This document shows, piece after piece, positions 34,666 to 45,300 of a stretch of 64,000 nucleotides of DNA. Under the pieces are notes generated by a model. That model ran no database searches, was not told the origin of the DNA, and saw only the letters and a list, made by a program, of their open reading frames with translations. A program made the position numbers and the translations under genes. The stretch lies in the NCBI GenBank assembly GCA_035048495.1, contig CM068553.1, positions 26,994,978-27,058,977 of the forward strand, in the 5' to 3' direction. The first letter of the stretch is position 1, and every line of letters starts with the position of its first letter. Source of the stretch: Euptelea pleiosperma. Taxonomy: Eukaryota; Streptophyta; Magnoliopsida; Ranunculales; Eupteleaceae.

Positions 34666-34782
34666 TCAACGAAGTTTTACTCTTTTGCGTGTCTCTCTCT
34701 CTATCTGTAGTTGTGGGTGTGTGTAGCATCTACGCAAAAAACTCGAAATAACCTTTATTGGCCTACGGAGAATCCATAACAA

Positions 34783-35232
34783 TAGTGTAACAACAAGGTT
34801 CCTCTTTTGTTGGACACGTACCTAAAAAAAGCTCCAACCCCTGGTAAAATAAACGAGTTTGCGTTGCATATGTGTGGGCTCACTCAAAATTATAAAAGGA
34901 AAAAATCTATTAAAATTCCTCCGTTTTTAGATATTTATTGGCATGGTTTTGAAAACAACCATTACATCGAAATTAATGGTCGTTATTACTATAAAACCCA
35001 AATCCCGTTATGTTATTTAAAAAATAATGCCCAAATTAGTAAAAATGAGCTTAGCGTTGTTATGGCAGCAAATAATTTTTTACAACATTATTTACTTTTA
35101 TGGAGTATTTTTTTGAAAAAAAATGACAAAAACAATATTCTGACCGATTTTTTGACTTTAGATGTGACTATTGTAACTCATTATGATGTTAATAACAATA
35201 ATTTTAAGTGTATGTTATACTATAACGGATGA
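34783..35232 (+). CDS. Unrecognised AT-rich ORF (K/N/Y-rich product)
   Basis: An open frame of about 150 codons between stops; the first ATG is near 34870, leaving 120 codons. Codons are strongly A/T-ending and the product is rich in N, K, Y, L and I (SIKIPPFLDIYWHGFENN, then GRYYYKTQIPLCYL, then DVNNNNFKC). It does not look like any transposon protein family present in the window and is not low-complexity. There is no obvious signal peptide; one hydrophobic stretch (FLQHYLLLWSIFL) could span or touch a membrane. It might be a relic of organellar-plasmid, viral or other foreign DNA, or an exon, but I recognise no family. Confidence 0.3.
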
Positions 35233-35702
35233 TTTAAGACATTGATTTATTATTCCTCTTTGATTAATTAAATTTCTTAAATTTATCCTAAACTTAACTT
35301 AGTTGGTGTAGTGCTTTACAATGCATCACATGTCCCAACCCAAATGAAGGAGGAGGAAATGCTAAGTTGGCAGTCAGTGTAAATTTTTTTGCCAAATCAT
35401 ACTATGAATCTTGATCCATTATTAAATCTAGCTCATGCTAGGGTATTTCACAGAGTGACGCATTGCAACGACACCCTGATTGTAGTGGAAGCGGACAAGG
35501 GTTGGCTAGGGCATATTCTAGAAACAACGCGTTGCAACAACACCTAGTTACTTGCTTGCGCCCTCCCTTCTGGGTCTGGACTACCCAACAAGTAGAAAGC
35601 ATGCAAGGGTTCCCGCATCATACTAGACAAGTGCAGATAAAGAAGTAGGTCCGTGAAAGTAGGATTAGTCTTGCCACTTAGAATGTTGGGACTTTAACAA
35701 GT
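35233..35702. other. No feature seen
   Basis: No gene or clear repeat. GCGTTGCAACAACACC-like motifs recur near 35460 and 35530 but remain unexplained. Confidence 0.45.
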
Positions 35703-35714
35703 AAGTGCTTAGAG

Positions 35715-36348
35715 GTAACCCAGGTAGAGGTGGATTAGGTGTTCTCATCCAAGATACTTTGGGTAGCAGATTGGGTGTGTTTATTGCTGGGCTGAGTGTG
35801 GTTACAAATTACATGGCAGAATGTCACACCATAATTGAAGGAGTTGCCATCACCTTAGAACATGAATGGAGACATATTTGGATTGAATCGGATTCTGAGT
35901 CGACAATCAAAGCTTTCAACATTGAAGATATACCTTGGAAGATCATAGGCAAATGGAACTCCATAAAATATAAACTTGTGTGGATTCGCATGACCTCCAC
36001 TTGGAGAGAGGTCAACTTTGGTTCTGACCGATGCACAAACATTGGAGCATACCTTCCAAATGGATCTTCCCAATGGTGGCCTTCAAAACCACCTTTTTCA
36101 CTTTCGGTGGAAGACCCTTACAAAACTTATTACCGATTCTGGCCTTGATTTGTTTTTTTCTTCTCTTTACTTCATTTTTTCTTTTTCTTTTTCTTTTTCT
36201 TTTTCTTTTTCTTTTTCTTTTTTCCAACCCATTGGGCTGGTTTTTCTCTGTTCTTGATGGTTGGTTTGTAGTGCTCTTGGTTACTCTCTACCTCCATCCT
36301 TTTGTATATTTCCTCTCTTAAAATTTAAATATTTACTTAGCAAAAAAA
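35715..36348 (+). mobile_element. 5'-truncated LINE with RNase H domain
   Basis: Flanked by a perfect 12-bp TSD, AAGTGCTTAGAG, at 35703-35714 and 36349-36360, and ending in an A-run. The coding part (to 36148) is the C-terminal RNase H of a plant LINE: GNPGRGGLGVLIQD, then NYMAECHTIIEGVAI, then IWIESDSESTIKAF, with D/E metal-binding residues visible. Its 3' UTR has a CTTTTT repeat (36176-36222). Confidence 0.88.
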
Positions 36349-36360
36349 AAGTGCTTAGAG

Positions 36361-36859
36361 TTAGTAGACAAAATGAAAATAATGAGCTAACATAGCATGT
36401 TTACAAGAGATAAAATTGGAAGAGAAAAAAACTATATATGGTTACAAACTCTGGTACATAGTAGAAAATAAAAATACAAATAAGGTAGAAATAATTGTAG
36501 ATAACGATATGAAAGAGAGAGTCGTATGAGTAAAAAGAAATAGGCAATAGTTTGTTGTTAGTAAAACAATGATATCTGAAGAGATTATTAACATAATTAG
36601 TGGTTATGCACCTTAAGTTGACATTAATGGATTGATGCAATGAATTCCTAAAGGAGAGAAAATATTTATAGAAGATGACTTAAATGGGCATGCAGGGAAA
36701 GAAAGTAGATGATATGAAAAGGTGTATGGAGGATATAGGTTTGAGGAAAGAAATGAAAGGGGAAGTGCGATCATTTAATTTGAGACAACATATGATCTTG
36801 CAATAATAAACACATACTTTAAAAGAGAAATGAACATTCGAATGTTAGGCGTTTGGAAG
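36361..36859. other. No feature seen
   Basis: AT-rich sequence without a recognisable gene or repeat boundary. Confidence 0.45.
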
Positions 36860-36865
36860 AATTCA

Positions 36866-37545
36866 ATAAATTGCGTGCGAAACAAATTATGTATGTTTGT
36901 TTGCGCAAATGACAGTGCATGTTGCGCCCGATTCAGTGCATCGCACCATATTATATAAAATGTATATTGACGTTTTTGGACTGTCAGGTGGACTCGATTC
37001 GGACATTTTGTTTCTAGATATACATATAGAATTTTAATAATATATCATATTATTATATGATAATCATATATAATATTATTATATTATATTATTACATAAT
37101 ATTATTATAATATCAATATTATATTAATATTAATATTAATATAATAATATTATATTATATTATATAATATTATCATATTATATTATTATTATTATTATAT
37201 TATATAATATTATATTATTATTATTTAATAATATAATATTATAATATATTATTTTATATAATATAATATATACAATATAGTAAAAATTATTTTTTAAATA
37301 TAGTGTGATGCACCATAAGTATGCCTTATGGTACAATGGCGCATGTTGTAACACGCAATTTCGTGCGTGTTCCGATTCTCAGGGGGGAGGGTGTTTGTTG
37401 CAACACGTGCATTGGCGCATATTGAGGGCCCTGATGCACATTGTGAGTCGCGCACATTAGTGCAAACAAACATACATTTTTTAACTGAGTTGCGTACAAC
37501 AGCGCCAATGCGTGCACATTTGTAAAAAACAAACGCAGCCTTAAT
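36866..37545. repeat. Probable MITE with AT-rich core
   Basis: The outer parts share inverted motifs: ATGTATGTTTGTTTGCGC at 36889 and GTGCAAACAAACATACAT near 37460. GCAACATGCACT-like pieces occur on both sides. The core (37017-37280) is almost pure A/T with TAT/ATT repeats. The right edge is CAAACGCAGCC. Exact termini and TSD were not resolved. Confidence 0.4.
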
Positions 37546-38046
37546 TATGTTTACAAGTAAAAAATATAAGCCAAAAATGTCTACTTATGTGAAATGAAAT
37601 GAACTATCAATATGTAAACATTGTAAAATTACTATACTACGGTGTACAAAATTGACATGTTTCTATCGATTGACTATAAAATAGTCGATGGATAGTTTAT
37701 TTTTGTCAATCGACTTTTTTTATAGTTGTAGATGCTTCGATATGCACGTGCTTACGTGAATGCCACATGAAAAACTTAGAGCTACATAGAATACGTACCT
37801 AAAGGTAGGGCAATGATGCATAGTTAGTACTTGGGTAACATAAGAGATATAAGATTGAAGGTAGAGATAAGTCGGAATGGCACGATCTTGACGTCATAAG
37901 GAGCCGTGACGACGCCTCGTCGACTTCATCCCTTCGTCGACATGAAGCATCGACATGAGACGTCAGCGCATAGACATGTCTTGGGAACTAACATACTAGC
38001 TAGGGAGGAGCACACGAATGAGAAACCAACACCTGATGGGTATAGG
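37546..38046. other. No feature seen
   Basis: No gene recognised. TCAATCGACT and AGTCGATGG-type short inverted motifs occur near 37670-37715. Confidence 0.4.
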
Positions 38047-38233
38047 CAGTGGTGGAGCCAGGAGGGGTGAGAGAGGGTAGTTGCCCACCCTCAACTTTAA
38101 AAGTTAGGAGTTTTTATTTTTATTTTTTCAAAATACCCTTTTGCCTACCTTGAAAAAGTATACTTTTGCCCATCCTGAAACAAAATCTGTACAATTTTGC
38201 CCACCCTTGAACAAAATCCTGACTCCACCATTG
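38047..38233. repeat. MITE with 17-bp TIRs
   Basis: Left end CAGTGGTGGAGCCAGGA and right end TCCTGACTCCACCATTG are inverted repeats (15 of 17 match). Flanks GGTATAGG and ATTATAGG match at six positions and may be a decayed 8-bp TSD. Confidence 0.7.
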
Positions 38234-39098
38234 ATTATAGGTACCATGTCATTTTCACAAGGAACTATGATATTTCGATTATTTCACCTCTTAGACCCGA
38301 GTCTATAAATATCCCCACAGAGAAAGGAAATACACTTTTCTTGAGGATCGGATCGAATACCTTTCTCTCACTCTCTATTTTCTTTCAATGTCTAGTTGTC
38401 CTGATCTCATATGTTCTCTCGATCTGACAAAGATGGAACTGGAACGGCTAATGACTTAACTTAACCAAGTCTCACAGACGACCTTTCCCCACTCATTAGA
38501 CACCTATCTCTTATGTTCTCCCGATCTGACAAAGATGGAACCCGAACGGCTAATGATAGGAACTTTTTATAAACTTTTTACGAAAGAATCTTAAATGCAA
38601 GATTTTTAGGTGGTAACTTTTAAAAAATTTGATAACTATCGTTATTAACCGTTAACACAAACTTCACGAAGACTCTTAGGACTGACCTTTTTATTTTCAA
38701 AGGGATGGAGCTGAGTTCGCGTTGTGTCGCACCACTCTATTCTCTTATTTGTTTTGGTGGCGTTTGACTTCAGTCTGTGTTACGACAAAACGATAAGGTT
38801 TCTTACCCGATTTTTTTGGGAAATAGGTTGAGGTAGATCTCAGGTCCATAACAGAGGATACGCTCCTCACGTCATCTCCGTATATTGGGATATATTAACT
38901 AGGAAAAAGATTTGAACCGACGATAGAGATATGGAGGGCTTTTGATCGAACGGACTTGAGTTGAGGTCCACAAAACTTGGCTGCGGAACTCAGCTCTACT
39001 CTGACAATATTTTAGTTCCTTCCGTAAGCATTTCGTCTTCTACTCGCTCCTTCCCGAAGGGATAAATAATTTCTGTTGCAGCGACGGAATTTTGATGA
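38234..39098 (+). promoter_or_regulatory. 5' flank of the membrane-protein gene
   Basis: Presumed promoter and 5' UTR region of the gene starting at 39099. I cannot pinpoint a TATA box or transcription start; GGGATAAATAAT at 39058 is too close to the ATG to be a useful TATA. An out-of-frame ATG at 39095 overlaps the proposed start. Confidence 0.3.
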
Positions 39099-39309
39099 AT
39101 GGATCCTCCGGATGCGAAGCTCTCTCACAGAGATGAAAAGAGAGGTCTACGCTGTCGCTTTGTATTGCGTTGCTCATTCGCTATTCTCTTCTCACTTTTG
39201 GCTTCCTTCTTCTTATCCTTCGGCGTCGGTGTCCTCGGTGTCTTGATCAGGAATTTCTCCAATCCAAGTCCCAATTCAGTCGCTGCACAGTGCAAGATTG
39301 TTTCCACCG
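39099..39309 (+). CDS. Exon 1 of membrane-protein gene
   Basis: Starts at ATG 39099 ([16 protein letters not shown]); the ATG at 39095 runs into a stop after 13 codons, so it is not the start. It ends before GTAAGT at 39310, leaving one base of a split Gly codon. Encodes the basic N-terminus and first membrane segment ([20 protein letters not shown]). Confidence 0.8.
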
Positions 39310-42300
39310 GTAAGTTTTCTTTTTCAGTTTCAGGGTTTTGTTCACACTCATCCATCAGTGATTTCTTAGTTTACATCTTACTTTTATAGAATTCTATGTA
39401 AGTTTTAGGGTCTCTCTCTACACTAATTCCACAATTGATATGGAAATCACAAAAAAAAAAACTCTCCTATCGGTTTTTAGAGGGAAATTGCCAATGGCAG
39501 ACAATGAATTTGTGAAGGTGTTAGGCGATGTTTGTTGTGCAGGGATGACTTTGTCCTGGATAGACTAAATCCATTTAAGGCTTTATTTGATGTATTTGAT
39601 TCACCTTGGAACCAGCATTATCCTCCAAAAACAGGGTGATTTTTTTTTCTTGATGATTTATGTATTCTGCTAACTAGACAGTTTCCTTCAAGCCAGAATT
39701 GTGTAGAGTAAAACAGAAACGCACATGTCTGTTAACTTTTTTTTTTGTCTGTTAACTTTTAAAGCCAATAACCTCTCAAAATTGGTATAATTGTATTTCG
39801 TCCTGTTTGTTGTAACTTCGAATCAAATTTCAGCTACTCTCTGATTGTAAGAAGCAAAGGAAGGAGAGAAGGGAAGAATATGGTGTGTGTGTGTGGTGGT
39901 ATTAGCTGTTATACTTTCATATGCTTTTCCATTTACTTCACTATGTATGCCATTGTTGCCCTTTAGCAGCCAAAACCAAGGATCATTTGTCTTTTGAAAC
40001 CAATAGAGAAAACAAGTTTCAAATTTGCCTTCTCTATTGCATTTTTTCTCTTCTTATTGTGAGGATTAGTTGTCTTTTAAATCCAGCAACATGTACTCTC
40101 CAGTTGGAGTTGTTTTTGGAGCGTATTGTTTGCTGTCTTGTAGGCCAACAGCTATAGCCCAGGAGTTTGATCCTGTCCTACATCTCAGGTCTTTCGATTT
40201 CTTGCACATTAAGAGAAATTCGAAACTTGGAGGATTGCATGAGCTGATGTTATATTTCTTGCAGGTGTGGATCTTAAGTCATCCAAGGTGTGTGAACTTG
40301 GACTGTTAAATTATAATGCCAAGCATGTCTTTTACCCCTTAGAAAGAACAAGGTTTCGATGCCGTTATGATTACTATTGGGCCTCAGTTTTCAAGGTGAT
40401 TTTAACTTTTTAATCAGCTCCATTCACTTTTCTGATTTGTGTTAAAATTGATCTACAAGTTATACCCCAAGTTGTAGCAATTCAGAACGTGAATATATGT
40501 TCAGTTTGTAAATACTTGATATGTCTGTACTGCATTCTTAACATTTATGAAGGTTTCAGGAGCACTTCTTCCACATATTCAACATGTGGATCTTGAAGAC
40601 TCCACATTGGAAAGATGCATGTGGGATTCATTAGGAAGTTATTTGATAGTTTTTATTGCTTTTTAGGCGTAGTTTTTATTCTTTATGAGTTTTGGGTGTC
40701 TTAGCAATTTGCTGAAACTGAAAGTTAGGGTCCTCTTGTGATTTTGCTTAGTTAATTTAAGTGGCTGTACTTTTTTATAGCCATTGGATCTTTATATTTT
40801 ATTTGGATGATTGAGATTAGATTAGAGTATTAGGGTTATTATATAAACTCTTTGCTATAATATTTGTCATTCTGAATGAAGAACAAAACTTTTGAGAATT
40901 CTCCTATTGGAAAATCTGGTGTGATGCCACTCTTCCTTGGTGTGAAGTCAAGCTAATTTGGTGCGAAGCCAAAGGTAACTTTCTCTCTTCTATCTTCTTC
41001 TCTTATTATCCTCCCCACTAGTTTCTCTTTTGTGAGCACTTTTTGGCCCAGAAACCCTAACTGTTCGCCCAGAACCCTAACCCTAGATTTTTGGGTTTTG
41101 ATCTGGGGGCACCCCTGCCCTCTACCCTTAGGTCTTCTGCTACTTGCTGCTCCACTCCCAAGGCTATCTCGTGCATGTGGCACCTATTGGGAGCTGATCT
41201 CCCCGCCAACAGGCCAAAACCCTAAAACCTCGAAGATTCACCCCTAGTCCTTCCTACTTCCTGCGATGCCCAGTAATTTTTGAAACCCTAAAATCACATG
41301 TTTTCATTTTAGTCGAAACCCGCGAAAAAAAGTTGATACTTGCCTAGAAGTCCAGAAACCTTCTAAATACCCTTTTGAACCTCAATTTAATTATTATATC
41401 TTGGGTATTGACTTAAGTGAGCCTACAAGTGTTGGTTGGCTAGTGGAAGTCTTTACTTCCATTGGACCCTTCAATTAAGAATTGAGGGTTTTACACTACT
41501 TGATTGTGAATTCTAGCCTTGGAACAATTGAGTTAATTATTTGCTAGTACATCTACATATTTGTGGTAGGTTGTTACTTTTTATTATTTGTAGTAATTTT
41601 TTTTTGATTAGTATAAATTTTATTGAAAATGAGGCTAAAGCCAAAATGAACAAAGCTAGAGAGGTCGACGTGATCTACACTGGGCTATAAGACCCTAAAG
41701 CAAAGCAAAACAAACACAAGTCAGCCCTCCCTAGTACAAAGAGCCTCCCATCTAAACACAAAGTCTTTACACTCGGCAAACAATTTAGACCATAAGTAGA
41801 GCGGCCCTTTTATATTGAGGATGATCGCTGGCGTCTTCTCGCATTTGTACTCAAAGACTCTTGCTTCTTTCCTTCCATAACCCCCACATAATCGCAAATG
41901 GAAGAAGCCTCCAAATGATCCTCCCTCTTGAAGAGTATGCGGAAGAGCGCCGACTGAGCAATAGCTCCATGACGGACTTCGGCATCACCCAGTTCATTCC
42001 GAATTCCAACATGAACACATACCAGACCTCTCTGGCCAAGTCATATTGCAGGAAGAGATGGTTGACGGACTCCCCATTGTATCTGCACATACAACAGTAG
42101 TCCACAATAATAAGTCCTCTAGACCTCAAGTGATTGACCGTCAGTATCTTATACAAAGAAGCCGCCCAAACAAAGAAAGCAACCTTGGTCAGGATTCGAA
42201 ACTTCCACACCAAGGAAGAAGGAAAAGCAGAACTAGGAGAGTTGTGCAACGAGCGCCGTACTACTCGGAACTGTAAAAAGAGACATCTAGTATATAGGTA

Positions 42301-45300
42301 AAATGGAAAGGGTGCTTTTGATCAACACCAATTTACCCCCTTCGACAGATATCTAGACTTCCACGAAGCTAGCCTCCTCTCGAAGCACTCAATAATAGGC
42401 TCCAACAAGGCCTTAGATATATAAGAAGCCCCCTAAAAGAAGACCCAAATAGGTAGTCGACAAACTATCAATGCGACAATTCAGAATACCAGCCAAACCT
42501 AAGATGTTCGCCACCTCACCCACTCCATGCACCTTGCCCTTGGTCAAGTTCACGTATAACCCCGACATTGCTTCAAAACAACGTAGAAGGCCTTTGAGAA
42601 ATCTCAACTGAGAAACAGAAAGTCCAAGAAAGATATGGGTATCGTTTGCAAACTAAAGGTGGGAAATAGTAGGAACTCCAGGAGCGGCCACAAATCCCTC
42701 CAACTCTCCGATATTCGCTGCTTTCGTAATCATGCTCCCCAAAGCCTCCACCACAACTATAAACAAGAAAGGGGGTAACGGATCCCCTTGTCTCAGCCCT
42801 TGGAACTCTTAAAGTAGCCGCTGGAGATCCGTTAACTAAGATAAAGAAGGAAGCAGACGAGATGCATTTTCTGATCCACAACCTCAACTTGTTGCCGAAA
42901 CCCATCCTGCGAAACATATAGTCTAGAAATCTCCAATGTACATGGTCGTAAGCCTTCTCCATGTCGATCTTACAGACAATCCCCGGTTCCCCTAGCTTAG
43001 ATCCGGAATCGATACTCAGTAGCTATAAGGATCCCGTCTAAGATTTGTCGACCCCTCACAAAAGCTCATTAAGCAGGCAAAATAATTGAAAACAACACCC
43101 CACGGATCCTCGTAGCTTGCAGATTGGCATTGATGTTATACACACTACCTAGCAAGCTGATCGGTCTGTAGTCTGCAATGTCATGACCACTGCCAACCAT
43201 CCTCTTCGTTGCCAAGCCCTGTAAGATACAATGAGAGGGATAAAACGTGACACTGCAATTCAAATTCTTCGTATTATTACTAACAAACAAGATTAGTAGT
43301 AGGGACATGTAAAACATTGGATAAAAGGAAGACTAGGAGAGACCGTGATGGTTCCTTTACCAGCTATAGATGTGAAAGAACCATCAACTAAACAAACATT
43401 ATCCCTTCCTGAACAAAGATTGTAAGACTGAAAGGGCGACGACATACCGTCATGTTATCAGAAGCTCCTAAATTGATGATCCAGGAGGTGGACAGAGATG
43501 TAGACACATGATGGGCAGAGGCAGAGGTACCTATGTCGACAAATGAAGATGTAGCTGTGGAACCCTCTAACTGAGACATAACGCGCAACCTGTCAAAATC
43601 AGCCTGGGAAAAAGGTACTGATGCCGCATGGGTCGTCATCTGGGAGCTGGGTGGATCATCTATACCATGGACAACCTCTCCTCTCCTCACCTTGAACATA
43701 AGAGTACACAGTATTCAATAGAGGGAGTGGATTTCTACTCAAGATCTGAACACGAACCATCTCAAACTCTAGATTAATGCCAACAAGAAACTGAAAAATG
43801 CAGCGTCTTAACATGCTAATTGAACCGCTCACAGTCTTTCTTGTTTTCCCAGTCAAAAAGGTTGGTAGTAGTCTAATTCCTCTCATATACTACGCAACTT
43901 GAAGAAATAACATGACAATGGTTTCTCCCCCTATTTGAAATGGGAGCTGTTCTACTCCAGTTGATAGACCCTAGCATTATTCTGGGTGTGAGAATGCGTC
44001 TGGGCTACTGATTCCCAAATCTGTTGTGCATTCTTCAAAACAAAAAAGATACCCTCGGCCTGTGATACCTGTATACTTCAAAAATGGGTGCCGTATCCGT
44101 GTCGGATACTTCCATTTTAAGTGTAAATGCCATGTCCGCACCGTGTTGGTCTCGTATCCTTGCCGCGTCCGGGTAACATAGCCCTCGGCTAATCTAAGAC
44201 TACATCAAGAGTAGTAGCCAGGACATGACCAAGGAGTTTTCAGAATCCCATTGGTCATACCGTTCAGATAACCCGCCTTCCATTTCTCGTGAATGCCAAC
44301 TTCGTGGACTAAGCCCATTCTAGGTAGTTCGTACCTTCAAGCTTGATTGTTGTAATATGGAGATTTCGATTCTCATCTCTGCCATGTGATGTTCCAAATC
44401 TATTATCTGTAGTAGTAACGACTGTCCTGAAGTCTCTTCTGACGTGACTTCGGTAATTTCCTACTCTTCAGAAAAATCCAGAATACACTAAATCACTTGA
44501 AAAATAACATACTCGGAGAGAGATGACATTCAACCGTCGACTTTTCACTGCATCATGAACTCAAACTCTGATGATTTATTTTTCGCAGGAAAGGCTGTTA
44601 TAGCCGTGACATGGGCTGCGATAGCCAAATGGAACAACCAAATGGAACGTCGAACCAAACCTTCATAGAACCCGAAGACTAGGCCTAAGGTTTATAGGGG
44701 ACGCAACACCCTTAGGACACCTTTTTTGTTTGGGGGGGGGGGGGGGGTTAAGGCACCCCAAGGGAGAAAACCCCTAGGGTTTTGGGAGGTGCAGCACCCT
44801 CAGAAAGAAAAACAAAACCGTTGTAGCCAATACAAAATAAAAAAAGTGTAGATCTTCCCGATCTGATACCAAGTTGAAATATAAACCCTAAAAGTGTGAG
44901 AGAATAGGAGTAGAAGATAATAATGGGAGAGAGAGAGAGATTAGATTGAGATACTTCATTACATGAGTTGGGTCCAATAAAGGACACATATGTTAACACC
45001 TGCACCTTGCGATCAACCCAATAATCTTTATTGAGGCCTACGGCTTGGTCAGAAACCCTTCTCCCCATTCTGAAACCCTAAAATCACCTGTTTTCCGTTT
45101 TAGCCGAAACCAATAAAAAATGTTGATACTTGCCCGGAAGCCCAGAAAACTTCTAAAAACCCTGATAAACCTCAATTTAATTATTATATCTTGGGTATTG
45201 AATTCAGTGAGCCTACAAGTGTTAGGGCTACAACTTGGGCGCGCTCAACCCGACATTGGGCTTGGGTTGGGTTGGCCTCTTCAATGGCAACGAGCTTGCT

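Larger units (their letters stand above)
43183..44890 (-). mobile_element. Copia element remnant (gag, protease, 5' end)
   Basis: On the minus strand: a PBS-like TTGGTATCAGATC at about 44870, complementary to initiator tRNA-Met; a Gag UBN2 block at 43690-43886 ([32 protein letters not shown]); the protease motif [13 protein letters not shown] (normally D-S-G, here N-L-G) at about 43470; then frameshifted GAG-pre-integrase sequence ([13 protein letters not shown]) up to the LINE. Protease is inactive and the downstream pol is absent. A hAT MITE sits in gag at 44060-44181. Confidence 0.8.

Noticed and set aside
36012..36227. Minus frame with a run of KRKRKR
   Set aside because: Translation of the CTTTTT simple repeat in a LINE 3' UTR.
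43069..43317. An 82-codon minus frame as a novel protein
   Set aside because: It is a chance fusion of copia GAG-pre-integrase residues and LINE RT residues at the LINE insertion point near 43183.
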